NCBI RefSeq assembly: GCF_016429065.1 | Contig: NZ_JAELTX010000009.1 | Location: 1-64,000, forward strand | DNA: 64,000 nt | Direction of reading: 5' to 3' | DNA from: Pedobacter sp. ASV17 | GTDB taxonomy: Bacteria > Bacteroidota > Bacteroidia > Sphingobacteriales > Sphingobacteriaceae | Shown here: piece after piece, positions 1 through 8,406 of the stretch | Numbering within the stretch: position 1 is the stretch's first letter | Layout: each line of letters opens with the position of its first letter | The notes under the pieces: model-generated | Databases searched by the model: none | Seen by the model: the letters and a program-made list of their open reading frames with translations, nothing else | Told to the model about the DNA's origin: nothing | Made by a program: the position numbers and the translations under genes

Positions 1-1807
1 CAAAAAATACTTGGAATTAGTAAGCAACGACGGTCGTGCGATGGCTTTTAGCAAGGCCTATCCAAGTGTGAACACTTTCATGAAAAACAAGAAAAGATGG
101 AACATCGGATTTGCCAATATCAACACCGCCTTGTCGGAGTATGCACCCATGTATTATCAAGATGGTCTTTTGTTTGTGAGCAACCGCAAAACAGACAAAT
201 TGACCAAAAATGTTTTCGGATGGGACCAAACCCCTTTTTCTGACCTTTACTTTGTAGATCGTGTAGAGAAAGTTAAAACCGTAAACGTAGACAGCGTAAT
301 GGCTGCCGCACGTAAGGATCCCTCTCTAAGCAAAAAGTTTTACAGGATAAACGATGACGATACTCGTTACACCAGTAACGACAGTAGAACGATTGATTTT
401 AGCAGTGCTGCGTTAAACGATACTTTGGCCAAAGCATTAGGCACTAGTGACCTTGTAAAGCCTTTTTCAGGCTTTGTAAACACCAAATACCACGAAGGTC
501 CAGCCGCTTTATTGCCAGATGGCACCTTGATGTTTACCCGTAACAACTATTTCAAAGGAAAAGCCAAAAAGAGTGCCGAAGGCATCATTAAATTAAAGCT
601 ATTTACCGCAGCAGCACCTGGCCTGGATGAGGTAAAACCTTTTCCATACAACAGCGACGAATACTCGGTTGGTCACCCAGCCCTAAATAGCACGGGTACA
701 CTTTTGATTTTTGCTTCGGATATGCCTGGTGGCTTTGGCGGTACCGATTTATACTATTGCACCAGAGCTACGGCAAACGACGAATGGGCAAAACCTGTAA
801 ACATGGGCAAAACCATCAATACCGAAGGTGACGAGCTCTTCCCTACCCTGTATCAAGACAAACAACTTTTCTTTTCTTCTACTGGCCACGCTGGATTGGG
901 TGGATTGGATATTTTTGAAATTGCCTTAAATGGCACTACCCCTATCGCCAGTCCTGTGAACTTGGGTGCTCCTGTGAACTCGTCTGTAGATGATTTTTCA
1001 CTGGTACGTAACCAAAATGGACAACAGGGATTTTTCACCTCCAATAGAAGAGGGAATGATGATATTTATACCTTCAGCTACAAAGATTACAAGATCATTT
1101 TAAAAGGTACGGTAACCGAGAAACCTTCTGGACAACCTATGCCTAACATCAATATTGCCCTTGCAAATCAGTCGCAAAAATTGAATATTAAAACCGATGC
1201 CAATGGTCATTTCATTTATGAACTGCCAAAGCAATCACTTACTTCCCTTGGCTTTGAAGTACCTGGTTATACCAAAAAGGAAATCAGCGTGTCTACCAAT
1301 GATATTGATACCGACACGATCCTGATCAGAAATATAGCTTTGGAGAAAATTGAACAGATTGCAAAAGTGCCTGTTTTGACCAAAGATTGTGATTCTATTC
1401 GTCAATTGTTGAAACAGTTCATTCTTTACTATGATCTGGATAAATCGTTCATCCGTAAAGATGCCGCAGTAGTTGCCGATAAACTAGCGATTTTCTTAAA
1501 ACAAAATCCGCAATTTGATTTGGTAGCTTCTAGTTATTGCGATAGTAGAGCTTCGTTTGATTATAACATTAAACTATCATTAAGAAGATCAACATCGGCT
1601 AAACAATATTTAGTGAACAAAGGCATTGCCGCTAATCGTATCCAAATCCGTTACTTTGGTGAACAAGATTTAGTGAACAACTGTACCGATGGTGTAAAAT
1701 GTACGGAACAACAACAACAGTTGAACCGTCGTACGCAATTCTTCCTACTGTACAAAGGCAAAAAGGCAATTGACCTAGATTGCGAGACACTTTTGTTAGT
1801 GAAATAA
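1..1807 (+). CDS. PorE-like PD40/OmpA-family envelope protein (5' end outside window)
   Basis: The frame is open from base 2, so the true start lies upstream of the window; the TTG at 11 is only an internal codon. The visible ~600 residues hold PD40/WD40-like beta-propeller blades (roughly 130-355, with repeats such as HPALNSTG and DLYYC), a carboxypeptidase-regulatory-like beta domain (about 360-445) and a C-terminal OmpA-type peptidoglycan-binding domain (about 460-590, with SYCDSRAS, YFGE and NRRTQF). This order matches the PorE/OmpA proteins linked to type IX secretion in Bacteroidota, where they anchor outer-membrane components to peptidoglycan; such proteins usually carry an N-terminal TPR part, which would be upstream. 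The family call is solid. The T9SS role is inferred from architecture only. A strong terminator follows. Confidence 0.88.
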   Translation, partial: KKYLELVSNDGRAMAFSKAYPSVNTFMKNKKRWNIGFANINTALSEYAPMYYQDGLLFVSNRKTDKLTKNVFGWDQTPFSDLYFVDRVEKVKTVNVDSVMAAARKDPSLSKKFYRINDDDTRYTSNDSRTIDFSSAALNDTLAKALGTSDLVKPFSGFVNTKYHEGPAALLPDGTLMFTRNNYFKGKAKKSAEGIIKLKLFTAAAPGLDEVKPFPYNSDEYSVGHPALNSTGTLLIFASDMPGGFGGTDLYYCTRATANDEWAKPVNMGKTINTEGDELFPTLYQDKQLFFSSTGHAGLGGLDIFEIALNGTTPIASPVNLGAPVNSSVDDFSLVRNQNGQQGFFTSNRRGNDDIYTFSYKDYKIILKGTVTEKPSGQPMPNINIALANQSQKLNIKTDANGHFIYELPKQSLTSLGFEVPGYTKKEISVSTNDIDTDTILIRNIALEKIEQIAKVPVLTKDCDSIRQLLKQFILYYDLDKSFIRKDAAVVADKLAIFLKQNPQFDLVASSYCDSRASFDYNIKLSLRRSTSAKQYLVNKGIAANRIQIRYFGEQDLVNNCTDGVKCTEQQQQLNRRTQFFLLYKGKKAIDLDCETLLLVK

Positions 1808-1823
1808 ATAATAATAAATGAGC

Positions 1824-1860
1824 AAAAAGCGAGCTTCCTATTCGGAACGCTCGCTTTTTT
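1824..1860 (+). terminator. Rho-independent terminator after the OmpA-family gene
   Basis: GCGAGC (1829-1834) pairs with GCTCGC (1849-1854), extended inside by TTCC/GGAA with one bulged base, preceded by an A-run and followed by T6. It begins about 16 bases after the stop codon. Confidence 0.9.
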
Positions 1861-1959
1861 ATTTTGAAACAATTGTATTATTACGAAAATTTCCTAGAAA
1901 CCCTTCGTTGTCTAGAAAAGGTTCATATCTTGATCAGGTACGAACTTCATTATTGGTAT

Positions 1960-2145
1960 CCCCCACTTTGGCGCACGCGTGCCGCGTGTGACTATTCCCC
2001 TACTTAGCGCAAGTCTTGTGTTTTGGGTTGGGCATAAGGAGACTTGTGCTGGTCTGCAATTGCTTTGTTTTGAACCGCTATAATAAAGCCCAAGGCGGGC
2101 CATAGCTCCCCCACTTTGGCACTAAGACTTGCGCTAAATGGGAGG
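1960..2145 (+). repeat. Dispersed intergenic repeat, copy A
   Basis: This is the fullest copy of a family scattered through the first 13 kb. It has the block CCCACTTTGGCGCACGCGTG, containing the palindrome GCACGCGTGC, then TTAGCGCAAGTCTTGTGTTTT, AAGGAGACTTGTGCTG and GCAATTGCTTTGTTTTGAAC. A second inverted piece (CACTTTGGCACTAAGACTTG, near 2112) closes it. It fills most of the 440-base gap 1808-2247; no gene is evident there. Confidence 0.75.
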
Positions 2146-2247
2146 AATTAAGATAGATTATTCATGCCCATAGCGTTAAACTTTAGGAGAACACATGTTT
2201 AAACGTTTATAAATTTGTAATTTTAAATATGTTATCATCCTTCGCTC

Positions 2248-4116
2248 ATGATTTATATCAAACCGATATCCCGTTTGCTGTTGGTATTTTTGCTTTGTTT
2301 TTGTCCTAACATCGCACATAGTCAAATCCAACAGATCAACCAGCAACTTCACCAACTGCCTTTGATCAAAGACAGCGTTAGTCTGGTAAACAGCCTAAAT
2401 AGATTGGGAACACTTTATCGTGGCAGAAATGCAGACAGTTGCTTTTACTACGGTATAAGCGCTAAGCGCATTGCAGCGCGTTTACGCTACCTAAAGGGGC
2501 AAAAAGATGCCGACCAATTGATTGCCTATACCTTTTTTAAAAGGGGATTATATGCCGAATCGCTGGATTTACTTGGCAAAACCTTACCCTATTACCAAGA
2601 AAATAAGGATACCGAGAAAATTATTCGGGTAAATTTGGACAAGATCGAAGTGCTGAACAAAGGAATTTCAGATAGGCCAAGGATCAGATCGCTTTTGCAA
2701 AGTACCATTCAAATGGGAAGTGAGTTGGAAAAGGACAGCATCATGTCTGAGGTATACATCAGCTACTGCAACCGAAATACTGATCTTACTACCGATAGCA
2801 TCCACTATTACTTAAACAAAGCTGCCGAAGTGGCCAATCGCTATCAAGATGAGCGGATGCTGATTTATATTAGGTTATGGCAGGGACGTTTATTAATCCT
2901 CGATCAAAAGAAAGAGGAGGCTTTACCACTGATCAAGCAATTGATCTCAGATTCCCAGCGCATTGGAAATGCCAGCATGGAAATCAGCGCCTTATTCCTC
3001 ATGACGGGATATTATGATGATCAGCCAAAAATAGCGCTTGATTACTTTTACAAGGCCCATGAGGTGGCATTGAAAAGTGGGGACAGGTCTATCGAAATTT
3101 ATGTATTGAATAATGCTTTGGAAGTGGCCAAACAGCTGGGCGATAAAGATGCGATCATTAATGTGCATGAGAAGTTAGCACAGGCAATGTCAGCAGATTG
3201 GGAAAAATCAAAAAAGTTCATCAGCGATTATGTCAGATACAACGCTGTACTAGATGACAACAGGTTATTAAGTAAAAAAAATGCCCAGCAAACAGGCTAC
3301 CTGATCATTTTTGCAGTTTCGTTGGTCGTAGTTATTTTGGCCTTGCTTAAGGTATGGCATAACCGAAAACGTTTGTTAGTACTGAACAAAACCATCCAAG
3401 AACAAAATGCAACCATGCAGAAAACTTTGAATGCACTGGAACAAAGTCAGGAAGATAATACCCGCATGATGCAGATTGTAGCACACGACCTACGTAATCC
3501 GATAGGTGGCATGTACTCCATCGTTTCACTGATGTTAGCGGAGGATGGCCGTACGGATGAGGACAAGGAATATTTGGAGATGCTCCAAACCACTGGAAAA
3601 GTATCCCTCGACCTGGTGAATGACTTATTGCTGATACAAACCAAAAAAGATGACCTGAAAAAGGAACCTGTTGACTTAGGCGAAATGCTGCGATATTGTG
3701 TCGACCTGCTGCACCATAAAGCCGCACTCAAAGAACAACAGATCCATTTGGAGGCAGCTCCCGACATCAGTATTCTTGCTAATCAGGAAAAGTTATGGCG
3801 AGTGGTAAGCAACCTGATTGCCAATGCCATTAAGTTTAGTCCCACAGGGGCTTCCATTGATGTCGTTTTGCAGAAAGAAACAGATCATGTACGTATTGCC
3901 GTCAAAGACAACGGGATTGGAATTCCTGAGGAAATTGCGGCTAAGATTTTTGACATGTTTACCGATGCCCAAAGGAAAGGCACTACTGGCGAGCAATCTT
4001 TTGGTTTAGGATTAGCCATTTCCAAACAGATTGTTGAAGCCCACGGCGGCAAAATTTGGTTTGAAAGTGAAGCCGAAAAGGGAACCGTTTTTTATGTGGA
4101 ATTGCCGTTAAGGTAA
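2248..4116 (+). CDS. TPR-containing membrane sensor histidine kinase
   Basis: This 622-residue protein has a cleavable signal peptide (residues 1-25, ending near AHSQ), a helical TPR-like sensor region (about 30-340), one transmembrane segment (about 346-366), a short coiled coil, and a HisKA/HATPase_c module. The phospho-acceptor is in IVAHDLRNP (His413). The ATPase domain shows the N box NAIKFS, G1 DNGIGIP and G2 FGLGLAI. It should autophosphorylate in the cytoplasm in response to a periplasmic signal. No response regulator is adjacent, so it is an orphan kinase, and its signal is unknown. It lies between two copies of the dispersed repeat. Confidence 0.92.
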   Translation: MIYIKPISRLLLVFLLCFCPNIAHSQIQQINQQLHQLPLIKDSVSLVNSLNRLGTLYRGRNADSCFYYGISAKRIAARLRYLKGQKDADQLIAYTFFKRGLYAESLDLLGKTLPYYQENKDTEKIIRVNLDKIEVLNKGISDRPRIRSLLQSTIQMGSELEKDSIMSEVYISYCNRNTDLTTDSIHYYLNKAAEVANRYQDERMLIYIRLWQGRLLILDQKKEEALPLIKQLISDSQRIGNASMEISALFLMTGYYDDQPKIALDYFYKAHEVALKSGDRSIEIYVLNNALEVAKQLGDKDAIINVHEKLAQAMSADWEKSKKFISDYVRYNAVLDDNRLLSKKNAQQTGYLIIFAVSLVVVILALLKVWHNRKRLLVLNKTIQEQNATMQKTLNALEQSQEDNTRMMQIVAHDLRNPIGGMYSIVSLMLAEDGRTDEDKEYLEMLQTTGKVSLDLVNDLLLIQTKKDDLKKEPVDLGEMLRYCVDLLHHKAALKEQQIHLEAAPDISILANQEKLWRVVSNLIANAIKFSPTGASIDVVLQKETDHVRIAVKDNGIGIPEEIAAKIFDMFTDAQRKGTTGEQSFGLGLAISKQIVEAHGGKIWFESEAEKGTVFYVELPLR

Positions 4117-4137
4117 GTTAGGCACTTATGCTGTTTC

Positions 4138-4275
4138 TCCCACTTTGGCGCACTCGTGCCACGTGTGACTATTCAAAATTAAACAAACCATCCCTTACTT
4201 AGCGCAAGTCTTGTGTTTTAGATTGGGAGTAAGGAGACTTGTGCTGATCCGCAATTGCTTTGTTTTGAACTGCTA
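4138..4275 (+). repeat. Dispersed intergenic repeat, copy B
   Basis: It shares with copy A, in the same order, CACTTTGGCGCAC-CGTGCC, the CGTGTGACTATT block, CTTAGCGCAAGTCTTGTGTTTT, AAGGAGACTTGTGCTG and GCAATTGCTTTGTTTTGAAC. It has an extra AAAATTAAACAAACCATCCC segment that is also present in copy C. Confidence 0.75.
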
Positions 4276-4637
4276 TGCTATTATTTATGGTTCTGTCGCT
4301 TCGCGGACAAACTTTTATCAAGTAATTTTTATTGTTCTATTTTGTCTTGATGCTTTCGCAAGCTCAGGTTTCCTATAGATGAAAAAAGTATGCAAAACCG
4401 AAACATAGTGAGCTCATTTATACCTTTAAAATCATATAAACGAATAAATAAAAATCCACGGCTGCGCCCTGTTCTGTTAAAGGAATCGCTAGGGCTAATT
4501 TGTGCATCCCGAACAGGCCAAGGCCGATTTTAGTAAAACGATGGGGGGTTGCTAGGGCTAGAGATAACGGAAAACCTACAGAACGCTTATCCAGAACTTA
4601 TGTTATTTACAGCTCATAATGATCGTCTATGATACGA
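4276..4637. other. Non-coding stretch with short decayed repeats
   Basis: No convincing reading frame is seen. The stretch holds two copies of the decamer GCTAGGGCTA (near 4488 and 4550) and a G/C-richer block (4455-4530) that stands out against AT-rich surroundings. It may be a remnant of an inserted element, but no transposase piece is recognisable. Confidence 0.4.
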
Positions 4638-4770
4638 CCCACTTTGGCAAGTCTTAGCAATAAAGAAACAGCCCACTTTGGCGCACGCGTGCCACGTGTG
4701 ACTATTAAAAATTAAACAAACCATCCCCCCCTTAGTGCAAGTGTTAGCACCAAAGAAACAGCACCATCGT
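4638..4770 (+). repeat. Dispersed intergenic repeat, copy C
   Basis: It contains CCCACTTTGGC twice (about 4638 and 4672), the CACGCGTGCC palindrome block, GTGTGACTATTAAAAATTAA and a degenerate TTAGTGCAAGTGTTAGCACC tail. The segment TAGCAATAAAGAAACAGC is echoed as TAGCACCAAAGAAACAGC, so the copy itself contains a ~95-bp duplication. Confidence 0.7.
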
Positions 4771-4791
4771 TGTTGACTTGTGAAAGGCCAA

Positions 4792-5382
4792 TTAGCGCCT
4801 ACCATGCTCTTCAATGTCAAGCCCATACTTGTGCAGCAGTCCAGACAGATTTGCTTCCGAGAACCTTGATTTTTTAACCTTATTGAATTCGGGATCAATG
4901 CTAAAGTTCAACGCCGTTCTAAAGTCGGCCTTTTCCAAATTAGAATTGGAAAAAGTAGCCCCCGAAAGATCCGTTTGATCAAATTGCGACTGAGAAAGAT
5001 CCGCATTCGAAAAATCTACCTCCTTAAGCGAACAGTTCTTAAAAATGGTCTTTTTTAAATTGGTACCAAAGAAAATGGAATAGTCGAGGTAACAATTTTG
5101 AAAGCTGAAAGAGAACATGAATTTATTGCAGCGGGAGAAATCTAGTCCCAACAATTTACATTCTATAAAAACGGCATCCCTAAAGCCTGCACCATCCAAT
5201 ACGGCCATCGAAAAATTACAGCGCTGAAAGGTGCAGTTCTCAAAATCATTACCCTTTAGGTCGCTCTTGGAAAAATCGCAGTTCACAAACTCACATTTAA
5301 AAAACTCTCTATTCTCCAATCTTTTGCCCGAATAATCTACGTTTGAAAATGTCTTTCCTTGATGTAAAATGTTTTCTGCCAT
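4792..5382 (-). CDS. Pentapeptide-repeat protein
   Basis: This 196-residue protein is built of A(D/N)LXX-like pentapeptides from about residue 15 to 165 (for example CNFSM, ADLSQ, TDLSG, SNLEK). Such repeats form a right-handed quadrilateral beta-helix. There is no signal peptide or transmembrane segment, so a cytoplasmic location is likely. The frame is open further upstream, but the ATG at 5382 (MAENILHQ) begins the repeat-bearing protein and has AAGGGG about 11 bases before it. Pentapeptide proteins range from DNA-gyrase protectors (Qnr-like) to proteins of unknown role, and nothing here decides between them. A dispersed repeat follows its 3' end. Confidence 0.85.
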   Translation of the reverse strand: MAENILHQGKTFSNVDYSGKRLENREFFKCEFVNCDFSKSDLKGNDFENCTFQRCNFSMAVLDGAGFRDAVFIECKLLGLDFSRCNKFMFSFSFQNCYLDYSIFFGTNLKKTIFKNCSLKEVDFSNADLSQSQFDQTDLSGATFSNSNLEKADFRTALNFSIDPEFNKVKKSRFSEANLSGLLHKYGLDIEEHGRR

Positions 5383-5841
5383 ACCGATATTGCCCCTTAA
5401 TGGGGATGAAAGTTCTATAAAAATGCCGAAAAAACAAATTGTTTTTAAGCGAAATGAAATTGGCAAGACAGGTTCAAACTTGTTTGTTTAGTCCAAATCT
5501 TAGGGCCAAAGCAAAGCGCTACAACCTAAATGAAGCAGCACCTGCCCCCACTTTTAGGGAAAGCAACTCCCCAATTTGTACTACAAACACAGGTTGTAAA
5601 GAAAAAAAATAATAGATAAAACATTGAAATTTAACAACTTATTCTACAAATTAGATTAATCAACCATGATACTATATGAAAAAATTATTCAACAAACCCC
5701 AGCATCGGCGCCTTATTACTGCCCAAAAGCCTTAGCTGCTTTTAAAGCAATTTTAAAATTTGCAATGAATTTGGCCACATCACCTTGTGATGAGAATGGC
5801 CCCTCTTCTTCAATGTTTAGTTTTATTTAAAAAGCCAATCT
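5383..5841. other. Intergenic region with no recognised gene
   Basis: This is 459 bases of AT-rich sequence between divergent genes. It should hold the promoters of the pentapeptide gene (leftward) and the 67-residue gene (rightward). No clear consensus promoter, RNA gene or long repeat was found. Confidence 0.5.
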
Positions 5842-6045
5842 ATGGAAAAGAAACCACCTAGGGTAACTTTATACCCTCAAGACTTGCACAGCTTTTGTGC
5901 TACCAAAAAAGCCTGTTATAAACTTTATAACGATATACGGCAAGAGTTTAACCTAGCCAAACACAAACGCATTACCATTTTTCATCTGCGGGATTATTTT
6001 AACCTATCTATAGAGGATGCGTGCTTGGCTGTTTTTGGACATTAA
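5842..6045 (+). CDS. Small conserved-looking protein of unknown function (67 aa)
   Basis: It is a basic, soluble 67-residue protein starting at an ATG (MEKKPPRV). The C-terminal half (residues ~36-65, ITIFHLRDYFNLSIEDACLA) looks like a small helix-turn-helix-type helical bundle, but no family was recognised. Codon use is ordinary. The next gene on the same strand encodes a fibronectin-III-like protein, and the two are separated by a 21-bp tandem array, so a shared transcript is possible. Coding status rests on composition and an uninterrupted frame. Confidence 0.6.
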   Translation: MEKKPPRVTLYPQDLHSFCATKKACYKLYNDIRQEFNLAKHKRITIFHLRDYFNLSIEDACLAVFGH

Positions 6046-6056
6046 AACTCATCACC

Positions 6057-6299
6057 AAAGTACTTTTACATTCAAGTAACTAGTTTTCTTCTATGTAAAA
6101 GTACTTTTCTTCCTTTTCCGAGAAGCTTTCTTCTTTTTCTAAGCACCTTTCTTCCTTTTCTAAGTGCTTTTCTTTCTTTTCCAAGCACTTTTCTTCCTTT
6201 TCTAAGCGCTTTTATTCTTTTTCCAAGGACCTTTCTTCTTTTTCTAAGGACCTTTCTTCCTTTTCCAAGCGCTTTTCATCCTTTGCAAAACACTTTTAT
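6057..6299. repeat. 21-bp minisatellite, about 10 units
   Basis: Seven units run in exact 21-base register from 6141 to 6287 (starts 6141, 6162, 6183, 6204, 6225, 6246, 6267). Two slightly altered units precede them (6099-6140), a partial unit follows (6288-6299), and a degenerate outlier lies near 6057. The consensus is AAGNRCYTTTCTTCYTTTTC plus one pyrimidine. Each unit joins a near-palindromic AAGYGCTT or AAGCACTT core to a pure pyrimidine tract. Variation is concentrated in the core. No ATG-initiated frame of useful length spans it. Confidence 0.9.
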
Positions 6300-6515
6300 G
6301 CTGGTTTAAAGGCCCATAAAGCCCATCAATGTGCCCACATATAGCCGTTATTACACTATTTTTCCAATTTTAAACCATTATTTCCCCATTTTTTACACAG
6401 CTACCCAGTTAAGGTCAATGTCGTCCAATTTTAGCACTTCCTATCCAACGCTAAAGTGTGCTGACGTAAATTGCTTATCCGCCTGGAAAATGGTTTTCAG
6501 GAAAAACATTTTTTT

Positions 6516-7136
6516 ATGAAAATTCAAAAACTGTTATTAAACTATGGTAAGCTGTCTGACGCTAACCTTAGCCAAAAGGCCATAGACGTTAAAAACTCTT
6601 TAACAAACAATCCAAATTTTACCCCTGCTCCACCCGGTCTCACTAGTTTCATCACCTTACAGGGCGAATATGAAACAGCTTTGGGACAGGTCATCTCACG
6701 CGACCGCATCAAAATAGCGCTCAAAAACCAATCGCGTTTGTTATTGGTACAGAGCATGTACCAGTTGGCCTTGGAGGTGAATGCGCAGGCCAATGGAGAT
6801 CGGGCCAAATTGCTGTCCAGTGGTTTCGACCTGGCCTACGCTGGGGAAGGTAGCGCTTTAATTACCGCCCCAACAGATTTTAAAATTGTGGAAGGCTTAA
6901 ATAGTGGGGAGTTAAAATTCTCCTGTAAAAAGGTACCCGCTGCTCTTTCTTATGTATTTGAACATACCGACGAAATGCCCACCGAAGAAACGAAATGGAT
7001 AGCGGTATCGGCCTCCACCAAAGAGCTTACCATCAAAGGGCTTCGCAGTGGCACCCGCATTTATGGTCGTATTAAAGCCATAGGTACCAAAGGGCAAGAG
7101 GCTTCTTCTGAAATTCTTTCTAGAATTGTACAGTAG
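6516..7136 (+). CDS. Fibronectin type III-like domain protein
   Basis: This 206-residue protein has no signal peptide. An N-terminal helical region (residues 1-105) with NPNFTPAPPG is followed by a beta-sandwich (about 112-205) with the fibronectin-III pattern ITAPTDFKI, FSCKKV, W, LTIKGLRSGT and YGRIKAIG. Proteins of this layout recur in Sphingobacteriaceae without an assigned role. The ATG at 6516 (MKIQKLLLNYG) is preferred over the upstream in-frame ATG at 6471, which would add a low-quality 15-residue extension. It lies after the 67-aa gene and the minisatellite and is followed by a good terminator. Confidence 0.75.
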   Translation: MKIQKLLLNYGKLSDANLSQKAIDVKNSLTNNPNFTPAPPGLTSFITLQGEYETALGQVISRDRIKIALKNQSRLLLVQSMYQLALEVNAQANGDRAKLLSSGFDLAYAGEGSALITAPTDFKIVEGLNSGELKFSCKKVPAALSYVFEHTDEMPTEETKWIAVSASTKELTIKGLRSGTRIYGRIKAIGTKGQEASSEILSRIVQ

Positions 7137-7153
7137 AATGGGGTTTAGCGAGG

Positions 7154-7195
7154 CAAAAGCATGCTGGTGGTAGGACGAGCGTGCTTTTGTTTTTT
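7154..7195 (+). terminator. Rho-independent terminator
   Basis: AAAAGCATGC (7156-7165) pairs with GCGTGCTTTT (7179-7188), with one G-T pair, followed by GTTTTTT. It ends the fibronectin-like gene. Confidence 0.8.
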
Positions 7196-7263
7196 AAAGG
7201 GGGCTTTAGAGCAGGCTTTAACACTGATTGGGCTGCGAAGCTAAATTAAGATTACTAATAATA

Positions 7264-7316
7264 TGCGTAAGTCTCCTCAGCTAAGTCCAAAGCACAAGAC
7301 TTGCGCTAAGAGGGAG
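7264..7316 (-). repeat. Dispersed intergenic repeat, copy D (inverted, partial)
   Basis: In reverse complement it reads CTTAGCGCAAGTCTTGTGCTTT and then GAGGAGACTTAC, matching the middle of copies A and B. The rest of the 328-base gap 7137-7464 shows no gene. Confidence 0.65.
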
Positions 7317-7464
7317 GCTTTTTTGTTTGAGTAGCAAAATATTTATCTTAGCCATCATCGATTTTTTAACGTTCGCAATGTTATCTACCGTCCAAAGCTT
7401 GATGCAGCATAGCATAAAGGCATTAGAAACAGCGCATGATTAATACAATAACTGCTTTAGAGAT

Positions 7465-8370
7465 ATGAGTGAATTTATTGGCTGGCTATCCCAGTACCTA
7501 GGCATTGACAAGACCCCAACGGCAACAATTATGGTATCATTGACCGTTTTTGGTCTGGGAATCTTAACAAATGAAACCATCAAAGCCATAGTCGGATTTA
7601 GGGAAAGAAAAACGACTAGGAAAATTGTCAGAAGAAATTATCTAATTTTCAGGGATTATCTATTTGATCAAGCCAAAGCATTAAGGGATTTCAAAAGCCT
7701 TCTTACCGCGAAAAGTGGTCCAAATTTTAATGCATATGTCCTCCCATGCGCTGCTTTGGATAATTATAAGGACATTTCCTACAAAAACAGCTTCAAAGCT
7801 TTTTTTTCAGGCTTAGAGAATATCATCCTTTTGGGAAAAAACAATCGAATAGTAGCTTTCGACAATTTGTACAATTCACTTTCGATCATCCGGATAGAAC
7901 AGGAACGAATGTTTCCGATCATAGCCAATTTCCAAGTTGAGGCTACAGCAATTATTGTTAAGTTAAACCGAAGTTTAGATAATGCCTTCGAAGCGACTGC
8001 CGATGTAAATATGAAACTACGTAACCAGCCTAGCAGCTACGACTTGACCGAGTGGCTAGATGTAAGGAGAAAATTTTATGAAAATTATTTCGCACAGGGC
8101 GATCCTGAAGATTTGAACGACGTTAAAGATTATTTTTTAGCTATCATAGATATTGAAACCAAGGATAAGAGGCCATTGGATCTGATAATGGATGAAAAAG
8201 ATTTTTTCTACTATCGCAAGAAAGTACATCAAGCCATAGGCGACATCGATGTGCTGCATAAACTTGTCAATAATACCCAAGCCTATTGTATGATCGTCAG
8301 CAAAAAATTTGATTCCACTGCACATCAATTGGTTTCCCTTTACCAGCCACTGTTCGGTAAGAAGATCTAA
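7465..8370 (+). CDS. Membrane-anchored protein of unknown function
   Basis: This 301-residue protein has one hydrophobic segment near the N terminus (about residues 20-42, ATIMVSLTVFGLGIL) and then a long, mostly helical, charged cytoplasmic-type region. No catalytic motif or known family was recognised. The start at 7465 (MSEFIGWL) is the first ATG and directly precedes the membrane segment. The gene is convergent with the HEPN-like gene at 8407-9705, with only 36 bases between them, and lies in the accessory stretch that also contains the reverse transcriptase. Confidence 0.7.
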   Translation: MSEFIGWLSQYLGIDKTPTATIMVSLTVFGLGILTNETIKAIVGFRERKTTRKIVRRNYLIFRDYLFDQAKALRDFKSLLTAKSGPNFNAYVLPCAALDNYKDISYKNSFKAFFSGLENIILLGKNNRIVAFDNLYNSLSIIRIEQERMFPIIANFQVEATAIIVKLNRSLDNAFEATADVNMKLRNQPSSYDLTEWLDVRRKFYENYFAQGDPEDLNDVKDYFLAIIDIETKDKRPLDLIMDEKDFFYYRKKVHQAIGDIDVLHKLVNNTQAYCMIVSKKFDSTAHQLVSLYQPLFGKKI

Positions 8371-8406
8371 GCAGAGCATTTGTCAGAAATATTAAATCGA
8401 TGTGGC

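Noticed and set aside
3347-3767. Two frames antisense to the TPR histidine kinase
   Set aside because: They mirror the kinase HisKA region and show no independent domain.
6099-6299. CRISPR-like array
   Set aside because: Units are directly contiguous at 21 bases with no unique spacers, and no cas gene is present.
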